Positions 43,400 through 51,508 of a stretch of 52,893 bases of DNA are shown here, in pieces. Every line of letters begins with the position of its first letter. Positions within the stretch are counted from its first letter, which is position 1. The translations under genes and the position numbers were made by a program. The notes under the pieces were generated by a model. The model was not told the origin of the DNA, searched no databases, and saw only the letters and a program-made list of their open reading frames with translations. The DNA lies in contig FNEU01000004.1 in assembly GCA_900100245.1 (NCBI GenBank), positions 1 through 52,893 on the forward strand. The letters are read 5' to 3'. Source of the stretch: Lachnospiraceae bacterium G41. GTDB taxonomy: Bacteria > Bacillota > Clostridia > Lachnospirales > Lachnospiraceae.

Positions 43400-44254
43400 A
43401 TGTTAGCCAACAGAACAATCGTAAGACTTGAAGAAATGCTGGATGATGCGATTGAAGGTACCTTTGTTGAAGACAAATACGACGAAAGCAGGATGTCGAG
43501 GCTCGAAAGCAGATGGAAGGATTTTCTGAGCAACTCGGTTTTGTCCAATAAGAATCTGGAAACCGAAAGACAGAGACTTGAACAGTTCATTTCCGATATT
43601 TCGCATCAGACCAAAACTCCGATGACGAATATCAAAATGTATTCTACCCTTCTTTCCGAAGAGGTTTCGCGTGGCGAAGATGCATCGCTTGAGAAAATAA
43701 GGAATTATTCCTCGGAAATAGAGAAACAGACTTCAAGACTCGAATTTTTAATAGAATCTTTAACAAAACTTTCAAGGCTTGAAAACGGAACTCTTTCGTT
43801 ATCGGCAAAAAAAGAAGATACGAACAAGCTGATACGAACATCGATTTCCGCCATAGAGTCAAAAGCGGCATTAAAGAACATTAAAATTATTTTAGACGAC
43901 GACAACGGATTAACCTCTTTGTTTGATATGAAATGGACGAATGAAGCTTTGGTTAACATTCTTGACAATTCTGTAAAATATACCCCCGAAGGCGGAGAAA
44001 TCAAGGTTTTTACAGAATCGTTCGAGATGTATAATGCCATACATGTTGTCGACAGCGGCCCGGGAATAAGCGAGGAAGAAGCGGCCAGGATTTTCGGAAG
44101 ATTTTACCGCGGAAATGAAGTCAAACAGGAGGAAGGCATCGGTATAGGGCTTTATCTTGCCAGAGAAATCATTTCCAAAGAAGAAGGATATATCAAAGTG
44201 GTTCCGAACAATAAAAGAAAAGGCGGAGAGATTGTCGTATATTTAAGAAAATGA
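43400..44254 (+). CDS. sensor histidine kinase without membrane helices
   Basis: Predicted 284 residues. Helical N terminus (1-55), dimerisation/phospho-acceptor domain with H69 in ISHQTKTPMTN, then the ATP-binding N (NILDNSVKYTP), D-G-G (VDSGPGISEEEA) and F/G (GIGIGLYLA) boxes. No hydrophobic segment is present, so it is cytoplasmic, unlike classical BceS with two helices. It may read the status of the partner ABC transporter. ATG 43400 has AGGAGA upstream; a TTG at 43385 overlaps the regulator stop. Confidence 0.92.
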   Translation: MLANRTIVRLEEMLDDAIEGTFVEDKYDESRMSRLESRWKDFLSNSVLSNKNLETERQRLEQFISDISHQTKTPMTNIKMYSTLLSEEVSRGEDASLEKIRNYSSEIEKQTSRLEFLIESLTKLSRLENGTLSLSAKKEDTNKLIRTSISAIESKAALKNIKIILDDDNGLTSLFDMKWTNEALVNILDNSVKYTPEGGEIKVFTESFEMYNAIHVVDSGPGISEEEAARIFGRFYRGNEVKQEEGIGIGLYLAREIISKEEGYIKVVPNNKRKGGEIVVYLRK

Positions 44255-44260
44255 TGAAAT

Positions 44261-44295
44261 AAAACCTCTTTATCGAAAAGATAAGGAGGTTTTTT
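44261..44295 (+). terminator. terminator-like hairpin that covers a Shine-Dalgarno sequence
   Basis: A 14-pair stem (44261-44274 with 44280-44293, one T-G pair) with loop GAAAA and a T tract, starting seven bases after the kinase stop. Its 3' arm contains AAGGAGG (44283-44289), a consensus ribosome-binding site for the 24-codon ORF at 44298. When folded it both terminates and hides that site. Confidence 0.8.
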
Positions 44296-44297
44296 AT

Positions 44298-44372
44298 ATG
44301 AAAACGAATATGAAATCCGGAAATCTTTCAAAATTGAAAGAATCGGGTAATATTTCAGAAAGAGTCGGCTGA
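44298..44372 (+). CDS. 24-residue ORF between kinase and ABC transporter
   Basis: ATG nine bases after AAGGAGG, then 24 codons to TGA. The peptide is hydrophilic and rich in Lys, Ser and Asn, with two similar halves (MKSGNLSKL and KESGNISER). It could be a leader peptide that controls the ABC genes at 44432, or simply chance. No family recognised. Confidence 0.35.
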   Translation: MKTNMKSGNLSKLKESGNISERVG

Positions 44373-44431
44373 TATGCTTATATTATCAAAATTATTATTC
44401 TAAGAATCGGCAAATGTCAAGGAGAACCAAT

Positions 44432-45103
44432 ATGAGTATTTTGGAAGCAAAAGATTTGAAAAAATATTACGGAAAGGATGAGACTCTTGTAAAAGCGCTT
44501 GACGGAGTTTCTTTAAATGTGGAAAAAGGCGAATTCGTCAGTATCATCGGAACAAGCGGAAGCGGAAAATCGACACTTCTTCACATGCTTGGCGGACTTG
44601 ACAATCCCACATCGGGAAAAGTAATCGTTGATGATAAGGATATTTCCGACTTGAAAGGCGATGAACTTTGCATATTCAGAAGAAGAAAAATCGGATTTGT
44701 ATTCCAGAGTTACAACCTTGTTCCTTCGATATCCGTTTATGAAAATATTGTTCTTCCCATCAAACTTGACGGAAAGAAAGTTGACAAAGAATTTATCGAC
44801 AATGTCATTGACACGCTCGGATTAAAAGAAAAGGTTAATGTTCTTCCGTCCAAATTGTCCGGAGGACAACAGCAAAGAGTTGCCATTGCACGTGCTCTTG
44901 CGGCAAAACCGGCCATTATTCTTGCGGATGAACCCACAGGCAATCTTGACAGCAAGACAAGTCAGGATGTTCTGGGATTGCTTAAAACAACAGGCAGGAA
45001 ATTTAACCAGACAATCATGATAATCACACATAACGATGAAATAGCACAAATGGCCGACAGAATCATTCATATCGAAGACGGCAGAATAATCGAAAACAAA
45101 TAA
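44432..45103 (+). CDS. ABC transporter ATP-binding protein (MacB/BceA type)
   Basis: Predicted 223 residues. Walker [11 protein letters not shown] loop [11 protein letters not shown], signature [15 protein letters not shown], Walker [16 protein letters not shown] and H loop ITHND are those of the LolD/MacB/BceA group. ATG 44432 has AAGGAGAA upstream; the ATG at 44414 precedes that site. Pairs with the permease 19 bases downstream. Confidence 0.95.
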   Translation: MSILEAKDLKKYYGKDETLVKALDGVSLNVEKGEFVSIIGTSGSGKSTLLHMLGGLDNPTSGKVIVDDKDISDLKGDELCIFRRRKIGFVFQSYNLVPSISVYENIVLPIKLDGKKVDKEFIDNVIDTLGLKEKVNVLPSKLSGGQQQRVAIARALAAKPAIILADEPTGNLDSKTSQDVLGLLKTTGRKFNQTIMIITHNDEIAQMADRIIHIEDGRIIENK

Positions 45104-45122
45104 ATCAATCGAAGGAAAAAAT

Positions 45123-47711
45123 ATGAAAGTCAAAAATAACAAAGCGATAAACAACCTTGCTTTAAGCGGAATAAAAAACAACATAAAAAAATATGCCCTG
45201 CTTTCAATTGCGGTAATTTTAACAACACTTATGTTTTCTTCGTTTTTTACGATTGTGGGAAGCATATTAAATGAACTGCAGCTTGCAAGCATGAGACGGG
45301 CCGGCGGAAGTGCTCATGCCGAAATAAAATATCTGTGCCAAAGCGAATACGATATCTTAAAAAAAGATTCAAAGTTCAAAGATATTTCATACAGAATTGT
45401 AGTCGGATTCGTTAGGGATGAAAGACTTAAAAAATTAAATGTGGAAGTAAATTATTTTGAGCCGCTTAACGCAAAAGGCTCTTTCTGCTATCCGGAAGAA
45501 GGAAGAATGCCGGAAGCCGAAAATGAAATTGTTTTAAGTGATTTAACACTCAAAGAACTTGGTGTTCCTAAAGAAATAGGTTCGGAATTATCTTTGGATT
45601 TACTTATAGGAAATGAAGTTAAAACATATGATTTTGTTCTTTGCGGATCTTACAGAGGAGATCCGATATCATTTGCACAGCAGGCGCTTGTTTCCGAAAA
45701 GTTTCAGCAAAAATACGCTCCCGTAAAACAAACTTCGTTTTTTGAAGAAACTGATTTTAATTATTCGGGATACATCATGGCTGATATTAATTTCCGCAAT
45801 TCATTTAACATTCAAAAGAAACTGGATAAGCTTATGTCAAGGACAGGATTAAATAACAGTAATTCCGGAGTAAACTGGGCTTATATGACCTCATCAATCG
45901 ATCCTTTGGCTATTGTACTTATGATAATGTTTTTGGCTGTTTTCTTCTTTGCCGGATATTTGATTATTTATAACATCTTTTATCTTAATATTATTTCTGA
46001 TACTCAGGAATACGGGCTTTTAAAAACTATCGGAACGACAGGAAAACAAATCAGACAAATAGTGTTAAGAAGAGCATCGCTGCTGTCATTATTCGGTATA
46101 CCCATAGGTTTAATATTGGGAATAGGAGTCGGAGCATATCTTTTACCTGTTATCACCGAGGATTTAAATACCGTTTCTTTTGACAAAGGGAAAGTTCATC
46201 TGAATGTATGGATTATTCTTCTGACTGTGGTTTTTTCATATGTGACCGTAATAATCAGTTCGCTTCGCCCGTGTAAAAACGCAGCACGCGTATCGCCGAT
46301 TGAAGCTTTGAAATTTACCGAAAAGCTTGGGAAGAACGGAAAACCAAAAAGAAAAAAGGTGATTGTAATTCTATCCTTAAGTCTTGCATTGGTGGTTCTT
46401 AATTCAACATTCGGAATATTGTCGGGTCTTGATTTAAACACCTTTATAGAAAAATATACTTCCGTTGATTTCAGCATCCAGGATGCGAGTTTTGACAATC
46501 CTTCCATGATATCTTACGGAATCGGAGTCGACAACGGTTTCTGGGAAGCGGCGAATGAACAGGATTCAATCGAAAATATCGGACGTCTGTACTTTGAGTT
46601 TGAAGAGGATACTCCTTACTGTTTTGATGATATAACATGGGAGAAGATTGAGAACGGATTATTAAAGACCCGGGAAGCAAGAGAGAGAATAGAATACTCA
46701 AACAGATATAATCCGAATTTTGATGTAAATGTTTTTATTGAAAATCTGAATAAAACGAAATCGCTTGAGGGAAAACTTTACGGAATGGATGAATTCGCGG
46801 TGAGCAAACTTGATGTTATCGAAACCCTTGACGGTTCGGATAAAATCGACATGGAAAAATTCAAGTCCGGGAAATACGTTTTGTTAAATCGATTTAATTA
46901 CGATGGAAGTTGTTACAACGCTCTTGATCCGGGAGATAAAGTCCTGGTGAGAAACAAAAGACCCGAGTTTTTTAAACCGAAATATTTTGCACAGGATGGC
47001 ACACCTTACACCTTTGGGGCATATGACGAGGCGCCTCTTGAAGAATATGAAGTACTGGCCTTGGTTGAGATTCCGCATCCGATAGAACGACATTCTTATT
47101 ACTCTTATGATTTCGACTGCATACTTCCTCCCGACGAATTCTTAAATATATGCGGCGATCGCCTTCCGGAGAGAGTATTGATTGATGTTAAAAACGAAAG
47201 TGAAGAAGAATTTGAAACGTGGATAAAAGATTATACCGAAAACGAGAACGATAATCTTTCATATATATCCAAGGCAAGTGTGGAGGAAGAATATAAATCC
47301 ACACGAAAAACCATAATATCAATCGGTTTTGTTCTGGTAGTAATTCTCTCGCTTATCGGACTGTTGAATTACGCAAATACAATTATTGCATCAATTATGG
47401 TTAGGAAAAGAGAATTTGCGATGCTGGAGGCTGTCGGAATGACCGGAAAACAGCAGATATTCAGCATGGTGAGGGAAGGATTGGGTTATTTTGTCTGGAC
47501 TGCAATTGTATCAACTGTTCTGTCTACTGTGGTTAATATTTTTATTCTCAGAAATCTTATGGATGGAACTGCAATTTTAATATGGCATTTTACGCTTTTG
47601 CCTCTTATAATCTGTTTACCTTTGTTTTTAATGTTGTCTGCTTTAATACCGGTTGCGTCATATTCGGTTTTAAACAAAAAAAGCGTAGTGGAACGTCTCA
47701 GAGTGGAATAA
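45123..47711 (+). CDS. FtsX-like ABC transporter permease
   Basis: Predicted 862 residues. One N-terminal helix (about 20-42), an extracytoplasmic domain (about 45-255), a three-helix FtsX core (about 260-385), a further helix near 415, a second large extracytoplasmic region (about 435-735) and a final three-helix core ending EALK/VVERLRVE. The FtsX repeats (GLLKTIGTTGKQIRQIVLRR and AMLEAVGMTGKQQIFSMVRE) are clear. Architecture with two large outer domains differs from classical BceB (one). Probably removes or senses antimicrobial peptides with the ATPase and two-component system. Confidence 0.92.
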   Translation: MKVKNNKAINNLALSGIKNNIKKYALLSIAVILTTLMFSSFFTIVGSILNELQLASMRRAGGSAHAEIKYLCQSEYDILKKDSKFKDISYRIVVGFVRDERLKKLNVEVNYFEPLNAKGSFCYPEEGRMPEAENEIVLSDLTLKELGVPKEIGSELSLDLLIGNEVKTYDFVLCGSYRGDPISFAQQALVSEKFQQKYAPVKQTSFFEETDFNYSGYIMADINFRNSFNIQKKLDKLMSRTGLNNSNSGVNWAYMTSSIDPLAIVLMIMFLAVFFFAGYLIIYNIFYLNIISDTQEYGLLKTIGTTGKQIRQIVLRRASLLSLFGIPIGLILGIGVGAYLLPVITEDLNTVSFDKGKVHLNVWIILLTVVFSYVTVIISSLRPCKNAARVSPIEALKFTEKLGKNGKPKRKKVIVILSLSLALVVLNSTFGILSGLDLNTFIEKYTSVDFSIQDASFDNPSMISYGIGVDNGFWEAANEQDSIENIGRLYFEFEEDTPYCFDDITWEKIENGLLKTREARERIEYSNRYNPNFDVNVFIENLNKTKSLEGKLYGMDEFAVSKLDVIETLDGSDKIDMEKFKSGKYVLLNRFNYDGSCYNALDPGDKVLVRNKRPEFFKPKYFAQDGTPYTFGAYDEAPLEEYEVLALVEIPHPIERHSYYSYDFDCILPPDEFLNICGDRLPERVLIDVKNESEEEFETWIKDYTENENDNLSYISKASVEEEYKSTRKTIISIGFVLVVILSLIGLLNYANTIIASIMVRKREFAMLEAVGMTGKQQIFSMVREGLGYFVWTAIVSTVLSTVVNIFILRNLMDGTAILIWHFTLLPLIICLPLFLMLSALIPVASYSVLNKKSVVERLRVE

Positions 47712-47744
47712 AAAATCACCCCTCTTCATAAAGGATTACTCGGG

Positions 47745-47762
47745 AACCATCGAGTGGGAATA
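47745..47762 (+). other. attachment-site-like sequence, guaA 3' end (copy 3)
   Basis: AACCATCGAGTGGGAATA is identical over 18 bases to the end of guaA (40969-40986). CTATTTGCAGG follows 20 bases later, as it does 21-22 bases after copy 2 (42325-42335), so similarity extends beyond the core. It bounds the two-component/ABC module on the right. Confidence 0.75.
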
Positions 47763-47811
47763 GAATTTACTTCTCACAACCCCTATTTGCAGGCAACAAT
47801 TTATTAACACT

Positions 47812-47844
47812 AAACCCGCAAGTTCTGAAGAACCTGCGGGTTTT
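47812..47844 (+). terminator. intrinsic terminator behind guaA-end copy 3
   Basis: ACCCGCA-a-GTTC with loop TGAA pairs with GAAC-c-TGCGGGT, followed by TTT. Its position and CCCGCA stem parallel the terminator behind copy 2. Confidence 0.8.
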
Positions 47845-47925
47845 AAATTTCCTCTGTTCTTTTGCCAAAGGTTATACAAAACTTGCAGTATTTTTAATAT
47901 CCTCGGCCATTTTCCCCGCTCATTG

Positions 47926-47954
47926 TTGAAATATTTGTTTTGATATATTATAAT
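47926..47954 (+). promoter_or_regulatory. promoter upstream of repeat array 1
   Basis: TTGAAA (47926-47931), exactly 17 bases, TATAAT (47949-47954). It reads into the leader hairpin, the six-unit array and the nuclease-like gene, predicting a 5' leader of about 500 bases. Confidence 0.85.
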
Positions 47955-47973
47955 TTCACTCACCACAATAAGT

Positions 47974-47998
47974 TGAGCTTAATTCTAAGCTCATTTTT
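47974..47998 (+). terminator. leader hairpin with T tract ahead of array 1
   Basis: TGAGCTTA (47974-47981) pairs perfectly with TAAGCTCA (47986-47993), loop ATTC, then TTTTT. It starts about 13 bases after the expected transcript start and looks like an attenuator. A weaker counterpart with G-T pairs occurs at 51458-51476. Confidence 0.65.
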
Positions 47999-48038
47999 CC
48001 CAGTTTAAACTCATATAAACTATATAATGCACTGAAAT

Positions 48039-48384
48039 TACGGGTGTAGAAAGAAAAGTGCGCTAATACCCGTAAAATAAAACAACCCTCACTGCGGGAC
48101 TACGGGTGTAGAGAAAAAAACGCGCTAACACCCGTAAAATAAAGCGACTCACACCGCAGAACTACGGGTGTAGAGAAAAAAACGCGCTAACACCCGTAAA
48201 ATAAAGCGACTCACACCGCAGAACTACGGGTGTAGAGAGAAAAACGCGCTAGCACCCGTAAAATAAAGCGACTCACACCGCAGAACTACGGGTGTAGAGA
48301 AAAAAGCACGCCAGCACCCGTAAAATAAAGCGACTCTCATCACAGGACTACGGGTGTAGAGGAAAAAACGGCGCTAACACCCGC
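48039..48384 (+). repeat. tandem array 1: six inverted-repeat units, 62-bp period
   Basis: TACGGGTGT begins at 48039, 48101, 48163, 48225, 48287 and 48349, an exact 62-base spacing. Each is followed after about 18 purine-rich bases by ACACCCGTA, giving a 36-base hairpin and a 26-base linker (AAATAAAGCGACTCACACCGCAGAAC-like). Variants in the arm (ATACCCGT in unit 1, GCACCCGT in units 4 and 5) keep pairing through G-T pairs. Linkers are nearly identical, so this is not a CRISPR. The array ends about 78 bases ahead of the gene at 48462. Confidence 0.93.
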
Positions 48385-48461
48385 AAAAAAAAGAAATGTT
48401 CCCCAAAAGAACAGGATATAAGTTGGAAATTAGAAGAAAACAGAAAGAAAAGGGGTAAAAA

Positions 48462-49259
48462 ATGGAAAACTATAGTGAAATACTCAAAAGTCAATTGGAT
48501 GAAATTAATGATTTGATAGCTAAATCAAATAAGAATCTTTCAAAACTACAGAATGTTCCGAATCGTAGTATTATGGTAAGTCATTGCAATGGATGCGACC
48601 AGTATTATTGGTATAACAAGGTTGAAGATACAAAGGAATATATCAAAAAATCACAAAAAGGAGAATTGAGAAAAACCCTTCAACGTGACTACGAAATTTC
48701 CGTCAACAAAAAACTGAACGCCCTCAAAAGAAAACTTTCAAAATTCCTGAAAACCTATGATATCGACGAAATAGAAAAGGTTTATTCCAACCTTCCGGAA
48801 GCAAGAAAAAATCTTGTAACTCCAATAGTGGATACAAAGGAAGAGTTTGTAAAGAAGTGGGAAAGCGTAGAATATGAGCCGATGGAAATCAACGATAATA
48901 TTGAATTTGTATCAGTTAACGGAGTTAAGGTCAGGTCAAAATCCGAGTTGATTATTGCCAATATGCTGGAGAAAAACGGAGTCTGCTACAGATATGAATA
49001 TCCAATCATACTTAAAGGGTTGGGAACTGTAAGACCGGATTTTCTCTGCCTGAATAAACGAACACTAAAAGAATATGTTTGGGAGCATTTTGGCATGATG
49101 GATAATATAGCGTATGCCAATAAAAACATAGCTAAAATCCAAACATACGAGCAGAATGATTTCCTCGCGGGAAAAAACATGATCATGACATTTGAGTCAT
49201 CGATGACTCCGCTCAGTTCAGCCACAATAAAACAAATGATAGAAGAATATTTGTTATAA
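48462..49259 (+). CDS. PD-(D/E)XK nuclease-like protein associated with repeat array 1
   Basis: Predicted 265 residues, no signal or membrane segment. Residues 1-30 and 70-100 are helical, probably coiled coil. The C-terminal half has a nuclease-like pattern: RSKSE (E162) in the first helix, YRYEYP, RPDF (D193) and WEHFG (E208, H209), with H at the place of the usual lysine. I recall related Clostridia proteins annotated only as hypothetical; no function is known to me. It is about 70% identical to the protein at 51927, with least similarity at residues 36-69. AAGGGG precedes the ATG. Catalytic activity is inferred from motifs only. Confidence 0.8.
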   Translation: MENYSEILKSQLDEINDLIAKSNKNLSKLQNVPNRSIMVSHCNGCDQYYWYNKVEDTKEYIKKSQKGELRKTLQRDYEISVNKKLNALKRKLSKFLKTYDIDEIEKVYSNLPEARKNLVTPIVDTKEEFVKKWESVEYEPMEINDNIEFVSVNGVKVRSKSELIIANMLEKNGVCYRYEYPIILKGLGTVRPDFLCLNKRTLKEYVWEHFGMMDNIAYANKNIAKIQTYEQNDFLAGKNMIMTFESSMTPLSSATIKQMIEEYLL

Positions 49260-49363
49260 AATTTTATCACCATTGGTGACAGAATTTGGTTGGTCTAATC
49301 AATGGATGATATGTTAAAATAATTAAGAAAGTATTCTAACCACCCACAGAAAGGAAGAATAGT

Positions 49364-50146
49364 ATGGCAAATATTTCTGTTCGCTTTTATTCAAACTGTT
49401 TGAGAAGATTTACGACATTTAATATGTATCTGCCCAATGATATAAGGGAAGAGGAGCCCAACGAGTCGGAGTACGCGAATCGTCCGGTCAAGACGCTGTT
49501 CCTGCTTCACGGATATACGGGCGACGCAGATAACTGGGTGCCGTGGTATCTGGCGGATAAGTATAATTTTGCGGTAGTGATTCCAAACGGCGAGAACGCA
49601 TTCTGGCTCGACGGCATATCGACAGGCCATGCATTCTGCAAATTCGTGGGCGAGGAACTCATGGATTATGTAAGGCGAGTTTTCGGCCTTGCAAAAACAA
49701 AGGAAGACACCTACATTATGGGAATGTCCATGGGCGGATTCGGCGCACTGCACACCGCTTTGTACTATCCTGATAAATTCGGCACCGCTACAGCACTTTC
49801 TCCCGCATTAATTGTACATGAAGTAGCGTCCCTAAAAGAAGGCGAAGGAAACGGGATAGCAAATTATGAGTACTTCAGAGAATGCTTCGGAGATCTCACG
49901 AAGGTGCTTGAAAGCAGGAACAATCCCGAAACGCTCATAAAAGAAATAAAAGCCGAAGGCAAAGACTGCCCTAAAATATACATGGCTTGCGGAACGGATG
50001 ATTTCCTGATTGAGAACAACCGAAACTTCCACAAATTCCTTGAATCCGAGGGAATTGAACATGTTTATGCGGAAGAAAAGGGCGATCATAACATGGAATT
50101 TTGGGACAAATATTTGCGGATATTTATACCTAAGATGTTCGAATAA
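49364..50146 (+). CDS. esterase D-like alpha/beta hydrolase
   Basis: Predicted 260 residues. The FLLHGYTGDADNW oxyanion-hole segment, nucleophile elbow GMSMGGFG (Ser near 122), a catalytic aspartate in CGTDDFL and a histidine in KGDHNMEFW near residue 245 make up the triad. The family includes S-formylglutathione hydrolase, acetylxylan and feruloyl esterases, the latter fitting a plant-polymer degrader. No signal peptide, so intracellular. AAAGGAAG precedes the start. It stands between the two repeat-nuclease loci. Confidence 0.92.
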   Translation: MANISVRFYSNCLRRFTTFNMYLPNDIREEEPNESEYANRPVKTLFLLHGYTGDADNWVPWYLADKYNFAVVIPNGENAFWLDGISTGHAFCKFVGEELMDYVRRVFGLAKTKEDTYIMGMSMGGFGALHTALYYPDKFGTATALSPALIVHEVASLKEGEGNGIANYEYFRECFGDLTKVLESRNNPETLIKEIKAEGKDCPKIYMACGTDDFLIENNRNFHKFLESEGIEHVYAEEKGDHNMEFWDKYLRIFIPKMFE

Positions 50147-50169
50147 CTCGAGGGTGCTTTGGCTACCGG

Positions 50170-50197
50170 GTGACACAGGGGGACGGGGTTTTAATGT
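50170..50197 (+). repeat. half copy of the REP-like element
   Basis: GTGACACAGGGGGACGGGG matches the left arm of the element at 19376 at 18 of 19 bases. The complementary right arm is missing, so it is a degenerate or half element. Confidence 0.65.
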
Positions 50198-50293
50198 AAT
50201 AGAAAAACTTAAAATGAATCTTTAGCAAATTTTCCCATAACAATCCTATGTTCATTTCGTGTATTATTTTGAATGATCATTCGGAGGCCAGTA

Positions 50294-51322
50294 ATGAAAA
50301 ACAACGTAAGAAAAATATTCGCAACATTAAGCATATTAATACTTGCGGTATTATCAATGACCGGGTGTGGCAAGAAGGCACCCGAGTTTAGCGATGAAAT
50401 AATGTTTTCGCTTCGTGTATATGAGCCGTGGATTTATGAATCGCTTCACTATACTCTGCTTTGCGACGGAACCCTGATAGTACAGTATTACGAAACAGAA
50501 CTCGGAAGAGAGACAATTTCAGATGAAAGAATGGATGAGATAAAAAAGAAATTCTCTGCTGAAAAAGTTTACAATATGAATGTGGGAAAAGAAGCTGACT
50601 TTACAGACGGAACAAGGAGTTACATTGTTCTTTATGACAGCGACGGAAATGAAATAGAAATCGGAGGATATGAGGTATCAAGCAGAAAGTTTAATAGTCT
50701 CTTTTATGATCTTTATGCTTTGTGTGAAGACGATTATACCAAGCAGTTTTCGGATCTTCTGCTTGAATGCAGGCGTGAAGGAGTAACCTACCGCGAAAAA
50801 TATATGAATAACAATGTTTCGGATGAGCCGGAAGAAACCGATCCCGAAGAAGAAACCTGGAAAGAAATGGAATGCGAATATATAAACAGTTTCAAGTGCG
50901 GATATTTAAGCCAGAATAACGCTCCGAGTGCGTATGTTATATACCTGATTGAAACAGATGAAGAAGCGGACTATGCAGAAGAAAAGCTTGGAATGAGAGA
51001 ACCTGATGATCCGGATGAATTATGGAGTTTTAATACAGATGTTTCTGATGTTTTTCAGGAAATGAGGATGAATTATTCGACAGCTATATATAATTATCTG
51101 ATTTATTATACGGAATACTCTCAGGGCGGTAATTATTCCCATGCCGATGCCGTAATAACCAATGGCAGGGAGATATCGTTTAATTATGATGTTGTTGAAT
51201 CACCGGAAGGAGACTTTGGTACAGATGTAATGGACGGAGATATCGTTTTTGCAGCCGTTCCGAAGTACTGTTTCAAAGACCTGGAATTAACCAATACGGT
51301 AAGCCCGCTGGAAGAAAAATAA
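50294..51322 (+). CDS. lipoprotein of unknown function
   Basis: Predicted 342 residues. A basic N terminus, hydrophobic helix (about 8-22) and lipobox SMTGC with C25 mark a signal-peptidase II lipoprotein exposed on the outer face. The mature part is acidic with no recognised motif; a segment around residues 178-196 is almost all Glu, Asp, Pro and Thr. GGAGG lies upstream of ATG 50294; an earlier ATG at 50273 lies before it. Closed by the terminator at 51355. Confidence 0.82.
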   Translation: MKNNVRKIFATLSILILAVLSMTGCGKKAPEFSDEIMFSLRVYEPWIYESLHYTLLCDGTLIVQYYETELGRETISDERMDEIKKKFSAEKVYNMNVGKEADFTDGTRSYIVLYDSDGNEIEIGGYEVSSRKFNSLFYDLYALCEDDYTKQFSDLLLECRREGVTYREKYMNNNVSDEPEETDPEEETWKEMECEYINSFKCGYLSQNNAPSAYVIYLIETDEEADYAEEKLGMREPDDPDELWSFNTDVSDVFQEMRMNYSTAIYNYLIYYTEYSQGGNYSHADAVITNGREISFNYDVVESPEGDFGTDVMDGDIVFAAVPKYCFKDLELTNTVSPLEEK

Positions 51323-51354
51323 TAAGTGATTTTCCGCAGCCACAATGACGTGTA

Positions 51355-51395
51355 CCCCTTTTCCGAACAATCGGAGAAAGGGGTTTTTATTTTTT
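51355..51395 (+). terminator. intrinsic terminator after the lipoprotein gene
   Basis: CCCCTTTTCCGA pairs with TCGGAGAAAGGGG (one bulge), loop ACAA, then TTTTTATTTTTT. Confidence 0.92.
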
Positions 51396-51414
51396 CTGCT
51401 TATACAATGCTGTA

Positions 51415-51443
51415 TTGATAATTAAGCAAGACAGTATTATAAT
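51415..51443 (+). promoter_or_regulatory. promoter upstream of repeat array 2
   Basis: TTGATA (51415-51420), exactly 17 bases, TATAAT (51438-51443). Same layout as the promoter of array 1; the following leader shares CTAAGCT, TTTCCC and TGAAATTACG with it. Confidence 0.85.
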
Positions 51444-51508
51444 CACAGTCATCAACGGAGTTTAAATCTAAGCTTTGTATTTCCCTAAACCTATTAAACA
51501 TATTGAAA

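Noticed and set aside
48039-48384. CRISPR array
   Set aside because: The units repeat over their full 62 bases, including the linkers, so there are no unique spacers, and no cas genes are present.
40988-48461. Integrase or recombinase gene for the guaA-linked modules
   Set aside because: All long frames in the interval are assigned to other families; no tyrosine or serine recombinase motif was seen.
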